In this document: in pieces, positions 45,463 through 53,779 of the stretch
Numbering within the stretch: position 1 is the stretch's first letter
How the letters are laid out: each line of letters opens with the position of its first letter
Source of the DNA: Actinomycetota bacterium
GTDB taxonomy: Bacteria; Actinomycetota; Actinomycetes; S36-B12
Length of the DNA stretch: 55,565 bases
Assembly: GCA_016717115.1 (NCBI GenBank)
Contig: JADKGE010000012.1
Coordinates: forward strand, 45,001-100,565
Direction of reading: 5' to 3'
The notes under the pieces: model-generated
What the model was told of the DNA's origin: nothing
The model's database searches: none
Seen by the model: the letters and a program-made list of their open reading frames with translations, nothing else
Made by a program: the position numbers and the translations under genes

Positions 45463-45747
45463 ATGGACACGAGGCTGACCCGCGTGGCGTTGGTCGTCAT
45501 CGTCATGGGTTCGTTCCTCGTCGGCGCCGCGTCCAGCTCCGGCGCCGCGCCGGGCTCGACGGCGGCCTCGTCCCCGACAGCCACGGGCTCCGTGCCGTAC
45601 CAGTTCGAGTGCAGCAGGTCGACGTGGCGATGCCGGGTCCTCAACGGTCCCGTCGTCTACCCGAACATCCCCAAGAGATGTGTGCGCGCAACGTATGCCA
45701 CGATCTGGGGCGGCTACCCGAAGAGCTCCGTCCCCGGCTGCTGGTAG
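45463..45747 (+). CDS. Small secreted Cys-containing protein
   Basis: 94 aa from ATG 45463 ('gaaggtgaggtgggg' upstream). A signal peptide covers about 1-29, ending SSGAAPG. The mature part has four Cys (FECSRSTWRCRV, KRCVRA, PGCW), enough for two disulphides. Family not recognised. It may be a small extracellular effector or inhibitor, a guess from size and Cys content only. Confidence 0.7.
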   Translation: MDTRLTRVALVVIVMGSFLVGAASSSGAAPGSTAASSPTATGSVPYQFECSRSTWRCRVLNGPVVYPNIPKRCVRATYATIWGGYPKSSVPGCW

Positions 45748-45925
45748 CGCATCGTGGCTTGACGCCCCTCCTGGCGCATGGCACCCGGTGCGCCGGGTCA
45801 TCCTGAGCGAGCGCGGGCACCTGATTGACGGGGCCGGGGGCATCCGCAATATTGCGCAGCAGAGCGGCGAATCCTCGGGCGAATGCCGGGACCGAGTCGC
45901 CCACCAGGCCGACGAGGGAGGCGTG

Positions 45926-46246
45926 ATGCCAGGACGTAACCAGGTCGTCGTGTTCGGCGACTTGCGGTCGCGCGACAAGGTCACCATCACAACGGCGGGC
46001 GGACACAAGGTGGTGCTCGACGATAGCGCGGGCACGGTCACCATCACCCACAGTGGCGGTTGCTCCGTCAGGCTCACGAGTACCGACGTCGTGGTGCAGG
46101 CGAACGGCCAGGTCCGGGTCACCGCACCGATGGTCTCGGTCGATGCCCCGATGACGAAGTTCAGCGGCATCGTCACGTGCGACACGCTGGTCTCCCAGTC
46201 CGTCGTGGCGGCGAGCTACACCCCGGGCGCGGGGAACATCTGGTGA
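45926..46246 (+). CDS. Orphan beta-helix spike-tip protein (gpV/VgrG C-terminal-like)
   Basis: 106 aa from ATG 45926 ('gagggagg' 5 bases upstream). It consists of short Val/Thr-rich strands with regular spacing (KVVLDDSAGTVTITHSGGCS, VVVQANGQVRVTAP, VSVDAPMTKFSGIVTCDTL) and ends YTPGAGNIW. This is the triple-stranded beta-helix pattern of phage gpV and VgrG-like spikes. The OB-fold region that would attach it to a tail tube is missing, and no tail, sheath or baseplate genes are near. It could be a free remnant or a part supplied to a system elsewhere. Confidence 0.7.
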   Translation: MPGRNQVVVFGDLRSRDKVTITTAGGHKVVLDDSAGTVTITHSGGCSVRLTSTDVVVQANGQVRVTAPMVSVDAPMTKFSGIVTCDTLVSQSVVAASYTPGAGNIW

Positions 46247-46281
46247 CGCGAACCCACTGAACCAGCGGGGGCAGGGACGCA

Positions 46282-46302
46282 CTGGCCCAGCACGCGGGCC
46301 AG
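46282..46302. terminator. Bidirectional hairpin between convergent genes
   Basis: ctggccc-agcacgc-gggccag, a perfect 7-bp stem, in the 73 bases between the spike gene (+) and the calcium-repeat gene (-). Confidence 0.45.
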
Positions 46303-46319
46303 CCGACGGGTCTCCCGCC

Positions 46320-46652
46320 CTAGAGGAGAACCTCGGTCAGGCTGGTGCAGTCAACGGACGGGTCGCCGCCGAGGGCTGAGGAGAGGGTGCTGCACGCCGT
46401 GTTCGCGTCGGCGTGCCGCGGGTCGGAGCCGAGGCGGAACTCCTTCAGGTTGGGTATCCCGTCGTGGTCAGCGTCCGCGCGGGCATTCGCATGACGCCAG
46501 TCGAGTCCGTGCGCGCGCTCCCAGCGATCCGGCATGCCGTCATGGTCCGTGTCCCGCGGGGTGCCCGCCTGTGCCGGAGTCACGAGGACGAGCGTCGCGA
46601 CGGCAACGGCGACCGCGGCGACGGCTGCACGGCGAGCGGCTGAGGGCTTCAC
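46320..46652 (-). CDS. Secreted calcium-binding-repeat protein (thrombospondin-3-like)
   Basis: 110 aa from GTG 46652 with a G-rich stretch upstream; an ATG at 46717 is the alternative but gives a long head before the signal peptide. The signal peptide runs to about residue 30 (ending TPAQA). Two Asp-rich loops, DTDHDGMPDRWE and DADHDGIPNLKEF, fit the DxDxDGxxD thrombospondin type 3 / dockerin-like calcium loops. Two Cys near the C-terminus may pair. Confidence 0.75.
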   Translation of the reverse strand: MKPSAARRAAVAAVAVAVATLVLVTPAQAGTPRDTDHDGMPDRWERAHGLDWRHANARADADHDGIPNLKEFRLGSDPRHADANTACSTLSSALGGDPSVDCTSLTEVLL

Positions 46653-46720
46653 GGCGCCCCCGCCCCGTCGCGCCCTGCGGGCAACGTGGCGGTCGAGAGT
46701 CTCGGTGCGTGGCGCCATGG

Positions 46721-47314
46721 CTACAGGGCCGTCAAGACGGACGGCAGCCGGTGCAGGGGAGCCGAGGGCGAGGGGGTCGGTTGCCCGGCGGCCGGGGTGG
46801 CGATGATCGCCATCGTCTTGCGGAACACGCCATCGCGCAGATCGGCGCAGGTGATGAGCACCAGGTGATGGGGGCCGCCGCGGCGGAACCACGACCGCTT
46901 GACCACGCCCTTGGGCACGGTGGTGCGCGACGCGAGTGTGTAGGTCTTCGCCGGCTTGCCCAGGTCACGGATCGTGAAGGTGTTGCCGAGTGGCATGGTC
47001 GTCAGGGAGTTGAGGGTGCCCTCACAGCCCTCCCCGTAGCGCACATGCCAGGTGATGACCGTTGCGCCGCGCTTGGCGTGCAACGGCGCATTGCGGGCCG
47101 AGATGCCGGCCGCCCGGTTGGTATGCGGAGGATCCAGTGGGCCTCCGTTTCGGTAGGTGATGCGCTTGATGGGGACGGTCGTCCCGCGAACCGTCATGTC
47201 GGCCACCGTGGGGCCACCGACGCTGGCGGGGGGACAGGCCTGCGCCTGGGCGGGAGCAACGCCCACCAAAGTCGCGAGCACTGCCGCAATGGCGACGAAG
47301 ACGATGCGCTTCAT
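46721..47314 (-). CDS. Class F-type sortase
   Basis: 197 aa from ATG 47314. A signal peptide or anchor covers about 1-25. GGPLDPPHTNRAAGI is typical of actinobacterial class F sortases. Catalytic residues are in order: His90 (ITWHVRYG), Cys156 (LVLITC) and Arg165 (GVFRKT). The usual G-H-T around the His is W-H-V here. A Pro/Ser-rich tail follows. Sortases join LPXTG-like substrates to the wall, but none of the secreted proteins in the window ends with such a signal, so its substrate must lie elsewhere. Confidence 0.82.
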   Translation of the reverse strand: MKRIVFVAIAAVLATLVGVAPAQAQACPPASVGGPTVADMTVRGTTVPIKRITYRNGGPLDPPHTNRAAGISARNAPLHAKRGATVITWHVRYGEGCEGTLNSLTTMPLGNTFTIRDLGKPAKTYTLASRTTVPKGVVKRSWFRRGGPHHLVLITCADLRDGVFRKTMAIIATPAAGQPTPSPSAPLHRLPSVLTAL

Positions 47315-47482
47315 GTGGTCGTCACGGTCGGGGGTGGTCCGCGTCGGGCTCAGCCATGAAGCCAATACTCCCTGATCCACCCATGACTGGGAAGTGGGAC
47401 CGGGCAACGAAGGGGCTGGCACCGAGTCGCTCAGCAAGTAGGCTCGTCGCTTCTACAAGGTCATCGCGGAAGGACGCAACCG

Positions 47483-48661
47483 ATGAGACTCCACCGAACG
47501 GCGTCCGTGGTGGGAGCCCTCATGGCCGTGGGGTTGCTCATTGCCGGCTGCTCGAGTTCGTCGACGTCACCGCCGAGCCCCAGGGCAACGCCATCGAGCG
47601 CCGCCACGTCGGCCCCGACTCCGACCCTGACCTCGGCGTCGTTCCAGAAGGTCCTCGACGACGCCCGGGCGAAGTTCGAGTTCCCCGGCGCACAGGCAGG
47701 CGTGTGGACCCCCGATGGCGAGTGGGTCGGGGTCACCGGAACGTCCGCTCTGGGCGGCGATCGGCCGCCTCAGCGCGACGACCACACCCGGATCGGCAGC
47801 ATCACCAAGACGTTCACCGTGGCCGCGCTCCTGCAGCTGGTCGACCAGGGCAGGGTCTCCCTTGACGATCCCATCGATACCTACGTTCCTGGGATGCCGA
47901 ACGGCGATACCGCGACCCTGCGCATGCTCGCCAGCATGACGAGTGGGATCCCTCCGTACAGCTTCAACGAGGAGTTCCAGTCCGTGTACTTCGCCGATCC
48001 GGCAACGGTGTTCGCGCCCCAGCAGCTCGTCGACTACGTCAAGGACTCCGAGCCGTCGTTCCCGGCGGGCACCAAGGTGGAGTACTCGAACACGAACACC
48101 GTGCTCCTCGGCATGGTCATCGAGAAGGTCACGGGCCGGCCCTTCGCCGATGTGCTGCAGGAGGGCATCCTCGGCCCGCTCGGGCTCGCGCAGACGTCGT
48201 TCCCCGCAGACTCGCCTGCGTTGCCGTCCCCCCACCTCGACGGCATCACGGAGCAGGCGGATCCCGAGGGGCAGGTGAAGGACGCCACGAACTTCAACCC
48301 CTCGTGGGGATTCACCTCGGGCGCGATGATCTCCTCGCTCGACGACCTTCGCCGATGGGCCGTGGCCCTGGGTACTGGGGAGGGATGGGTCTCGCCCGAG
48401 CTTCAGCAGGAGCGGATGGCGTCCATGACGAGCACCGTCTCGGGCAACACCCCGCAGATGGGATACGCCCTGGGGTTCGGCACGGCCGCCGGCTGGATCG
48501 GTCACACGGGTGAGCTGCCGGGGTACAACACCTCCATCCAGTACGACCCCGCCACGAGAACCACCATCGTGGTGATGGTCAACAGCGACATCCCCAGCGG
48601 CGCGTCCAATCCGGCGCCGTACATCTCCGCCCAGCTGCGCGACGCTCTGGCGGCCTCGTAG
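47483..48661 (+). CDS. Serine hydrolase lipoprotein (penicillin-binding / class C beta-lactamase fold)
   Basis: 392 aa from ATG 47483 ('ggaagga' upstream; TAGGCT about 45 bases upstream is a possible -10). Lipobox LLIAGC with Cys23. Catalytic SxxK is S-I-T-K (106-109), YxN is YSN (201-203) and the third motif is HTG (341-343). It resembles D-alanyl-D-alanine carboxypeptidases/esterases of family S12. Probably attached to the outer face of the membrane. Confidence 0.93.
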   Translation: MRLHRTASVVGALMAVGLLIAGCSSSSTSPPSPRATPSSAATSAPTPTLTSASFQKVLDDARAKFEFPGAQAGVWTPDGEWVGVTGTSALGGDRPPQRDDHTRIGSITKTFTVAALLQLVDQGRVSLDDPIDTYVPGMPNGDTATLRMLASMTSGIPPYSFNEEFQSVYFADPATVFAPQQLVDYVKDSEPSFPAGTKVEYSNTNTVLLGMVIEKVTGRPFADVLQEGILGPLGLAQTSFPADSPALPSPHLDGITEQADPEGQVKDATNFNPSWGFTSGAMISSLDDLRRWAVALGTGEGWVSPELQQERMASMTSTVSGNTPQMGYALGFGTAAGWIGHTGELPGYNTSIQYDPATRTTIVVMVNSDIPSGASNPAPYISAQLRDALAAS

Positions 48662-48741
48662 GGGCCATACCCTCGGCAGTCGGCCCGGTCCCTGGCCTCC
48701 CCTGAGCGTTGCTCCTGCGGAAGCCTCAGATCCGCGAGGCC

Positions 48742-48996
48742 ATGCTGACGCTGGCCGAGATCGCCAAGGTCTCCGGCGTGGGCTCTCCCACGTCGGCGGC
48801 GGGCATGGCCCGCCGGACTGCGCCGAACGGCACGACCAGCGTGAACTACTGCTACTACGCGTCCCTCCGCGCCGAGGCCGCCGCCGCTGCGGGCAACGCC
48901 TACCCGGCCCGTGCCGACCCGGATGCGACGGACTCGACCCATCTGGCCGCGTGCGCGCTGCCCCTCGCGACGGCGCAGCTCGCCAAGCATCAGTAG
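48742..48996 (+). CDS. Short hypothetical protein or gene remnant
   Basis: 84 aa from ATG 48742 (TTG 48709 also possible). Codons end in G/C as in real genes here, but there is no clear ribosome binding site. The protein is Ala-rich without a signal peptide, with three Cys (NYCYYASLRAEA and LAACALPLA). It could be the tail of a decayed gene. Confidence 0.4.
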   Translation: MLTLAEIAKVSGVGSPTSAAGMARRTAPNGTTSVNYCYYASLRAEAAAAAGNAYPARADPDATDSTHLAACALPLATAQLAKHQ

Positions 48997-49052
48997 CCCC
49001 TGCAGGGCGAGGATGGTGGTGCGGCACCGTTCTCGTGGCTGGGGAGGCCATC

Positions 49053-50471
49053 GTGAATAGTCATCGGACTCGGCTCGGCAGGACCATCGCGGGGATCGGG
49101 GTCTTCGCCGTCATCGGCACAATGGGCGCACCACCGGCCGGCGCCGGCCCCATCGGGGCGACCCACCCGCCGTCCGGCACCGAGTCGGCGGCAGGACACA
49201 CCATCACGTGGTCGCTGGGTGGGGTGTTCCCCGTCCCTGCCGACCGTGCCGACCTCCTGGCCTATCCGTACGACGGTGTCATCTACCAGGGGACCACGGT
49301 GACGTTCAGCGGATCGGCCGAGTTCGCCCTCGGTCCCGGCCTTGTCACCAACCTCGACATGACCGCCTCGATGGGCTGGATGATGGACGCCAAGCAGACG
49401 GCGACGCTGCGCAAGGCCGTTGGGCCCGGCAACTACTCCCTGCCGTTCAACATGACCCTGAAGATCCCCGCCGCCCGTTCGGCCGAGGGCGCGAAGGCTG
49501 CCCCCGCAGCACCGCTGAACGCCATCCAGGCGATGGTCAGCTCGCGCAACTGCAACGACAACGGGGTGTGCGACGGCCCCGAGGCGATCATGTACTACGC
49601 GCTGCTGCCCGGCAAGGCACCCAAGGCGCCCAAGGTCGACCGGATCGCCCCGACCGTCAAGGCTATCCCGCACAAGGGGATCATCGGCAAGACGAAGGAG
49701 ATCCCAGCCGGGTACAAGGCCTACGACTCCGACGGGCCGGTCATGGTGCACGCCGACCTCTACTCGCAGGGCGAGATCGTGAGTTCGGTGGCGACGCCCA
49801 AGTTCGTGCCGTCCGGGCACGAGGGCGTCCTGAGGTTCCCCGCCAGTGCCGGAGGCACCGGACCGTTCTACTACTGCCTGTGGGCGGAGGACAAGGCCGG
49901 AAACCGCAGCCCTGGCCAGCCGAAGTCGGACTGCGCCTGGCTGTCCCGCGAGGTGCCGATCGAGTCCGTCTCCAACGGATGCGGCACCGACGCATGGGGG
50001 GCCGGTCTGGAGGCGATGCAGAACGCGCTCGGGGACACGAGGCTGTATGGATCGACCACCGTGACGGTCAAGCCCGCATGCGATCTCCACGACGCCGCGT
50101 ACGTCGGAGCCACGGTCTTCGACAAGTTCAAGGGTCACCCGGTGGACTTCCGCACGATGACGCGCAAGGAGGCCGACCACAAGTTCCTGGCCGACATCCG
50201 CCGGATCTGCGAGGCGGAACTGAAGGGCACCAAGGATCGTAAGGAACTCGTCGGGTGCAAGAACGGCATCGACCTCGCGCACCTGCAGCCCCTGATCACC
50301 AGTGGCGGTCTTCTGGTGACCGGGCTCAAGGTCATTGGCGCGATGACCTACTTCGAGGGGGTGCAGACATACGGCGGCGTCGGCTACGACTGGGACGCCA
50401 CGACAGCAGGCCCGCAGCACAGCATGCCGAGTAGTACCGATCCTCGCGGCGGGGGCCGCAACGGAGCCTGA
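49053..50471 (+). CDS. Secreted protein with phospholipase A2-like domain
   Basis: 472 aa from GTG 49053 ('ggggagg' 5 bases upstream). A signal peptide covers about 1-31 (ending PAGAGP). A beta-rich N-terminal part of about 280 residues with Cys pairs is followed by SNGCGTDAWG and the motif ACDLHDAAYVG (Cys343, His346, Asp347), the CDxHD active-site pattern of prokaryotic phospholipases A2. The later KEADHKFLADIRRIC fits the helix that supplies the second Asp. It would release fatty acids from phospholipids outside the cell. The large N-terminal region is unusual for this family. Confidence 0.82.
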   Translation: MNSHRTRLGRTIAGIGVFAVIGTMGAPPAGAGPIGATHPPSGTESAAGHTITWSLGGVFPVPADRADLLAYPYDGVIYQGTTVTFSGSAEFALGPGLVTNLDMTASMGWMMDAKQTATLRKAVGPGNYSLPFNMTLKIPAARSAEGAKAAPAAPLNAIQAMVSSRNCNDNGVCDGPEAIMYYALLPGKAPKAPKVDRIAPTVKAIPHKGIIGKTKEIPAGYKAYDSDGPVMVHADLYSQGEIVSSVATPKFVPSGHEGVLRFPASAGGTGPFYYCLWAEDKAGNRSPGQPKSDCAWLSREVPIESVSNGCGTDAWGAGLEAMQNALGDTRLYGSTTVTVKPACDLHDAAYVGATVFDKFKGHPVDFRTMTRKEADHKFLADIRRICEAELKGTKDRKELVGCKNGIDLAHLQPLITSGGLLVTGLKVIGAMTYFEGVQTYGGVGYDWDATTAGPQHSMPSSTDPRGGGRNGA

Positions 50472-50546
50472 CGGGAGGGGCGGGGCGGCCCGGCGCATGA
50501 TCCCGGCAGTCATGTCGTGCGGCCCTTGCCAGCGGCCGAGCGGCGG

Positions 50547-50552
50547 TACTGT
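50547..50552 (+). promoter_or_regulatory. -10 box for the alpha/beta hydrolase gene (leaderless)
   Basis: TACTGT, 6 bases, ATG 50559; no ribosome binding site. Confidence 0.55.
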
Positions 50553-50558
50553 CCTGCC

Positions 50559-51518
50559 ATGATGGCCGACGATCCCGGACGGCACGAGCGCCCCGAATCG
50601 AGATGGGTCGACATCGACGGGCCCGTGCACTACGTCGACCACGGCGGGCCGGCCGATGCGCCCCTGCTGGTGTGCATTCACGGCCTGGGCGGGTCATTGG
50701 TGAACTGGGCCGCCCTGGCTCCGCTGCTGCAGCCCCGGTGCCGGGTGATGGCACTCGATCTTGCTGGCTTCGGTCATACGCAGGGCGGGGCCAGGTCGAC
50801 GTCGGTGCACGCCAACCAGCGACTGCTCGACGGCTTCCTGCGACAGGTCGCCGGAACCCCCGCGATCCTCGTCGGCAACTCGATGGGGGGCCTCATCTCG
50901 ATCCTCCAGGCTCATGACTCACCCGGCTCCGTGGCCGGACTCGTCCTGATCGACCCTGCCCTTCCCGTCGGCCCATTGGCCCGTCCCGATCCGCGCGTCG
51001 TGGCGACCTTCGCCGCCCTCGCCATTCCCGCCGTCGGCCGTCGGCTGCTGGCGCTGCGTCGGAGCACGTCGTCGGCGGAGGAGGCGGCCAACGACATCCT
51101 GCGGCTGTGCTGCGCGGATGCATCACGCGTCCCCGAGCATGTCGTCGAGCAGCACATCGAAGTCGCGGCCCAGCGACGCGACTACGGCGACGTGGATGCC
51201 GAGCTGCTGTCGGCGGCTCGGTCGTTGCTCTGGGTCCTTGCGGACCGTGCGCGGTACGGGGCCATGCAACGGGCGATCACCGCGCCGGTGCTGCTCCTGC
51301 ACGGAGACCGCGACCGACTTGTGCCCATCGCGTCCGCTCGGGCGACCGCGAAGTCCAATCCGTCGTGGCGGTTCGAGGTCGCTGAGGGCGTCGGCCATGT
51401 GCCTCAGCTCGAGGTGCCAGAGTGGACCGCCGAACGCATCCTGGCCTGGCTCCTCGAGAACCCGCAGTGCGTGTCCGCGGCAGCGGCGGCCGAGCCTGGG
51501 TGGAGGGCTCTCGGGTGA
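50559..51518 (+). CDS. Alpha/beta hydrolase
   Basis: 319 aa from ATG 50559 (a second ATG follows directly). Oxyanion motif HGLGG (41-45), nucleophile Ser108 in GNSMGG, acid in HGDRDRLVP and His in GVGHVPQLE. No signal peptide. The stop overlaps the start of the wax ester synthase gene (GTGA), so it probably acts in the same lipid pathway, for example as an esterase or lipase on stored lipid. The exact substrate is unknown. Confidence 0.92.
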   Translation: MMADDPGRHERPESRWVDIDGPVHYVDHGGPADAPLLVCIHGLGGSLVNWAALAPLLQPRCRVMALDLAGFGHTQGGARSTSVHANQRLLDGFLRQVAGTPAILVGNSMGGLISILQAHDSPGSVAGLVLIDPALPVGPLARPDPRVVATFAALAIPAVGRRLLALRRSTSSAEEAANDILRLCCADASRVPEHVVEQHIEVAAQRRDYGDVDAELLSAARSLLWVLADRARYGAMQRAITAPVLLLHGDRDRLVPIASARATAKSNPSWRFEVAEGVGHVPQLEVPEWTAERILAWLLENPQCVSAAAAAEPGWRALG

Positions 51519-52900
51519 CCGGGCACGAGCACCTCAGCTCGCTGGACGCCAGCTTCCTGCTGCTCGAGAACGACACCCAGCAGATGCACGTCGGATCGCT
51601 ACTCGTGATGGAGGGCCCAGCGCCCGACTACGAGGACTTCTGCGCCCACATCGCCTCGCGACTCGATGGCGTGCCCCGCTACCGCCAGCGCGTCGAGCGC
51701 TTGCCCCTCGACGTCGCGCGGCCCATGTGGGTGGATGATCCTCACTTCTCGCTGTCCTACCACCTTCGGCACACCGCCATCCCGAAGCCCGGAGGCGAGG
51801 TCCAGTTGCGGAACCTCACTGCCCGGATCATGTCGCAGCGCCTCGACCTAGATCGCCCGTTGTGGGAGGTGTGGCTGGCGGAGGGCCTCGCCGACGGGCG
51901 CTGGGCTGTCATCAGCAAGGTGCACCACGCGATGATCGATGGGGTGTCGGGCAACGACATCCTGGAGGTCCTGCTCGATCGGGAACCCGACAGCAGGCCG
52001 GTCACTCCAGCCGACTGGAGTCCGACCCCGGGGCCGTCGAGGCGCGATCTCGTCGCCGAAGGGGCGGGGTGGCTCGCCCGGCTGCCGCGCGATGCGGGCC
52101 GCCTGGCATCGGCGGCGTGGTCGGCACCTGGCGACATCCTGCGCGGCGGCGCCGTGCGCATCGCCGGACTCGCCCAAGTGGGCCGTCAGGCGGCCAGCCC
52201 GACCAGCGTGCTCAACGGCCCGCTCGGTCCACATCGCCGATGGGCGTGGGCCCGCGGAGACCTCGACGAGGTGAAGGCCGTCAAGAGCGCCGCTGGCTGC
52301 ACCGTCAACGATGTCGTCCTCGCCGCCATCGCGGGAGGCTTCCGCCGGTACCTCATCGAACGGGGCGAATCGGTGGAGGATGACATCGTTCGCTCGATGG
52401 TGCCGGTGTCCGTGCGAAAGCCGCACCAGAACGGGCGCCTGGGCAATCAGGTGAGCGCGATGTTCGCGGACCTGCCGGTGGGCGTGGCCGATCCGCTCGA
52501 GCGCCTGGGAGTGGTGGCCGCGCAGATGGCGCACCTGAAGGGCAGCGGGATGGCGGTCGGCGTCGAGTCGATGCTCTCGGCCGCCGACTTCGTGCCGCCC
52601 ACCTTGATGTCGCTGGGGGCGCGCGTCGCGACGACGGTGGGCCAGCGCGTGATCAACACCGTCACGACGAACATCCCAGGCCCGCAGTACCCGCTGTACT
52701 TCCTGGGCCGGCAGATGCTCGAGATGTTCCCCTACATCCCGATCGGCCAGGCCGTGCGGATCAGCATCGGGATCATCTCCTACGACGGTCACCTCGCAAT
52801 CGCTGCGACCGGGGACTACGACGCCGTGCCCGACCTCGACCTGCTCTGCGAATTCATCGAGGAGTCACTGAACGAACTGGTGACCGCTTTGCCCCAGTAG
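51515..52900 (+). CDS. Wax ester synthase / diacylglycerol acyltransferase
   Basis: 461 aa from GTG 51515, coupled to the hydrolase. The N-terminus SSLDASFLLLEND is typical. The catalytic motif HHxxxDG is HHAMIDG (137-143). Later family blocks include CTVNDVVLAAIAGGFRRYL, RSMVPVSVRK, LGNQVSAMF and NTVTTNIPGPQYPLYFLG. It makes triacylglycerol or wax esters from acyl-CoA for storage. Length is normal. A 66-bp palindrome follows 16 bases after the stop. Confidence 0.95.
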   Translation: MTGHEHLSSLDASFLLLENDTQQMHVGSLLVMEGPAPDYEDFCAHIASRLDGVPRYRQRVERLPLDVARPMWVDDPHFSLSYHLRHTAIPKPGGEVQLRNLTARIMSQRLDLDRPLWEVWLAEGLADGRWAVISKVHHAMIDGVSGNDILEVLLDREPDSRPVTPADWSPTPGPSRRDLVAEGAGWLARLPRDAGRLASAAWSAPGDILRGGAVRIAGLAQVGRQAASPTSVLNGPLGPHRRWAWARGDLDEVKAVKSAAGCTVNDVVLAAIAGGFRRYLIERGESVEDDIVRSMVPVSVRKPHQNGRLGNQVSAMFADLPVGVADPLERLGVVAAQMAHLKGSGMAVGVESMLSAADFVPPTLMSLGARVATTVGQRVINTVTTNIPGPQYPLYFLGRQMLEMFPYIPIGQAVRISIGIISYDGHLAIAATGDYDAVPDLDLLCEFIEESLNELVTALPQ

Positions 52901-52916
52901 GCGGCCTCCACAAACA

Positions 52917-52982
52917 CCGTCGAGCGGCGAGTTGTCGGGGTGGATCGACGTCGATCCACCCCGACAACTCACCGCTCGACGG
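52917..52982. repeat. 66-bp near-perfect palindrome / bidirectional terminator
   Basis: Arms of 33 bases pair with a single mismatch (C52928 / A52971) and no loop; the centre is gatcgac|gtcgatc. It lies between two convergent genes, so it can stop transcription from both sides. Its length and symmetry exceed what a terminator needs, so it may be a mobile palindromic repeat. Confidence 0.8.
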
Positions 52983-52995
52983 CTTGCGGAGGGGG

Positions 52996-53484
52996 TTATG
53001 TCAGGGGAGTGCCCGATGCGGTGCACACCGTGTTCATGTCGGCGAACGCCGTGTCGAAGTCGCCCTTGGCGGTCTCGAGCGGCTCGCCGCTCTGCAACCC
53101 CGTGACGGTGAACGATGCGGCGACCGCAAGTGACATCAATGCCTGGGTGCCCTCGGGCGTGTCGGCGCTGTCGGACAGGGTGAGCAGGGCGTCGCTGAAC
53201 AGTTGCCAGTTCTCGGGGTCTTCCGTCGTGAGCCCAGTCATGTAGTCGGCCGTGATCACGTTGATCTCCTCGCAGGCCGCGGTGGTGCCCACCGGATCGC
53301 CACTGGTGTCGGGGGCCGTCGAGCCGGTGGCGGCGGCCGAGGCAGCGCCGTCCGTGCCCGCAGAGGCCGACACTGCGGCGTCGGATGTGGCGTCGGCAGT
53401 CGAACTGGACGAGCAGGCGCTGAGCCCGAACGTGGCCAGCAGCAGTCCGGCCATCGCCGCACTCGACACAGTAACTACGCGCAT
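52996..53484 (-). CDS. Lipoprotein of unknown function
   Basis: 162 aa from ATG 53484 with 'aggaga' 5 bases upstream. Signal and lipobox GLSACSSSS (Cys24), then a Ser/Ala/Thr/Asp-rich spacer to about 70 and a small helical domain (ACEEINVITADYMTGL to the end) with Cys near each end, likely a disulphide. Acidic. Family not recognised; a solute-binding or envelope role cannot be told. Confidence 0.82.
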   Translation of the reverse strand: MRVVTVSSAAMAGLLLATFGLSACSSSSTADATSDAAVSASAGTDGAASAAATGSTAPDTSGDPVGTTAACEEINVITADYMTGLTTEDPENWQLFSDALLTLSDSADTPEGTQALMSLAVAASFTVTGLQSGEPLETAKGDFDTAFADMNTVCTASGTPLT

Positions 53485-53779
53485 AACGTCTCCTAGGTGA
53501 TCGATTACCGTCAGCGTAACCGCCGCTGGCGCGGGAAGCCGACCTGCCCTTGCCGACACGCCACAGCGGCGTACTGCCGAGCGGGCGGGTTGAGGTGGGC
53601 CATGGGCGCCACGGGGACGAACCCGACCCAGCGGTTGCCCCGCAGCGACGACCTCACGGGGGACGTTGGTGCCGGGGCGGGGCAACTACCCATCAGGGTA
53701 CGGCGGCGGCGGGGGCTTCGCTCACCCAGCGGTCTCGACGACCGCAGATGGCGACGGTGGCGTCTGGCAGGATCGGTGG
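53485..53779. other. Divergent region upstream of the RNA methyltransferase
   Basis: 295 bases with no supported gene; short frames on either strand have poor codon use and no start signal. CAGGAT at 53768-53773 stands 6 bases before GTG 53780 and may be a weak leaderless -10 box. Confidence 0.45.
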
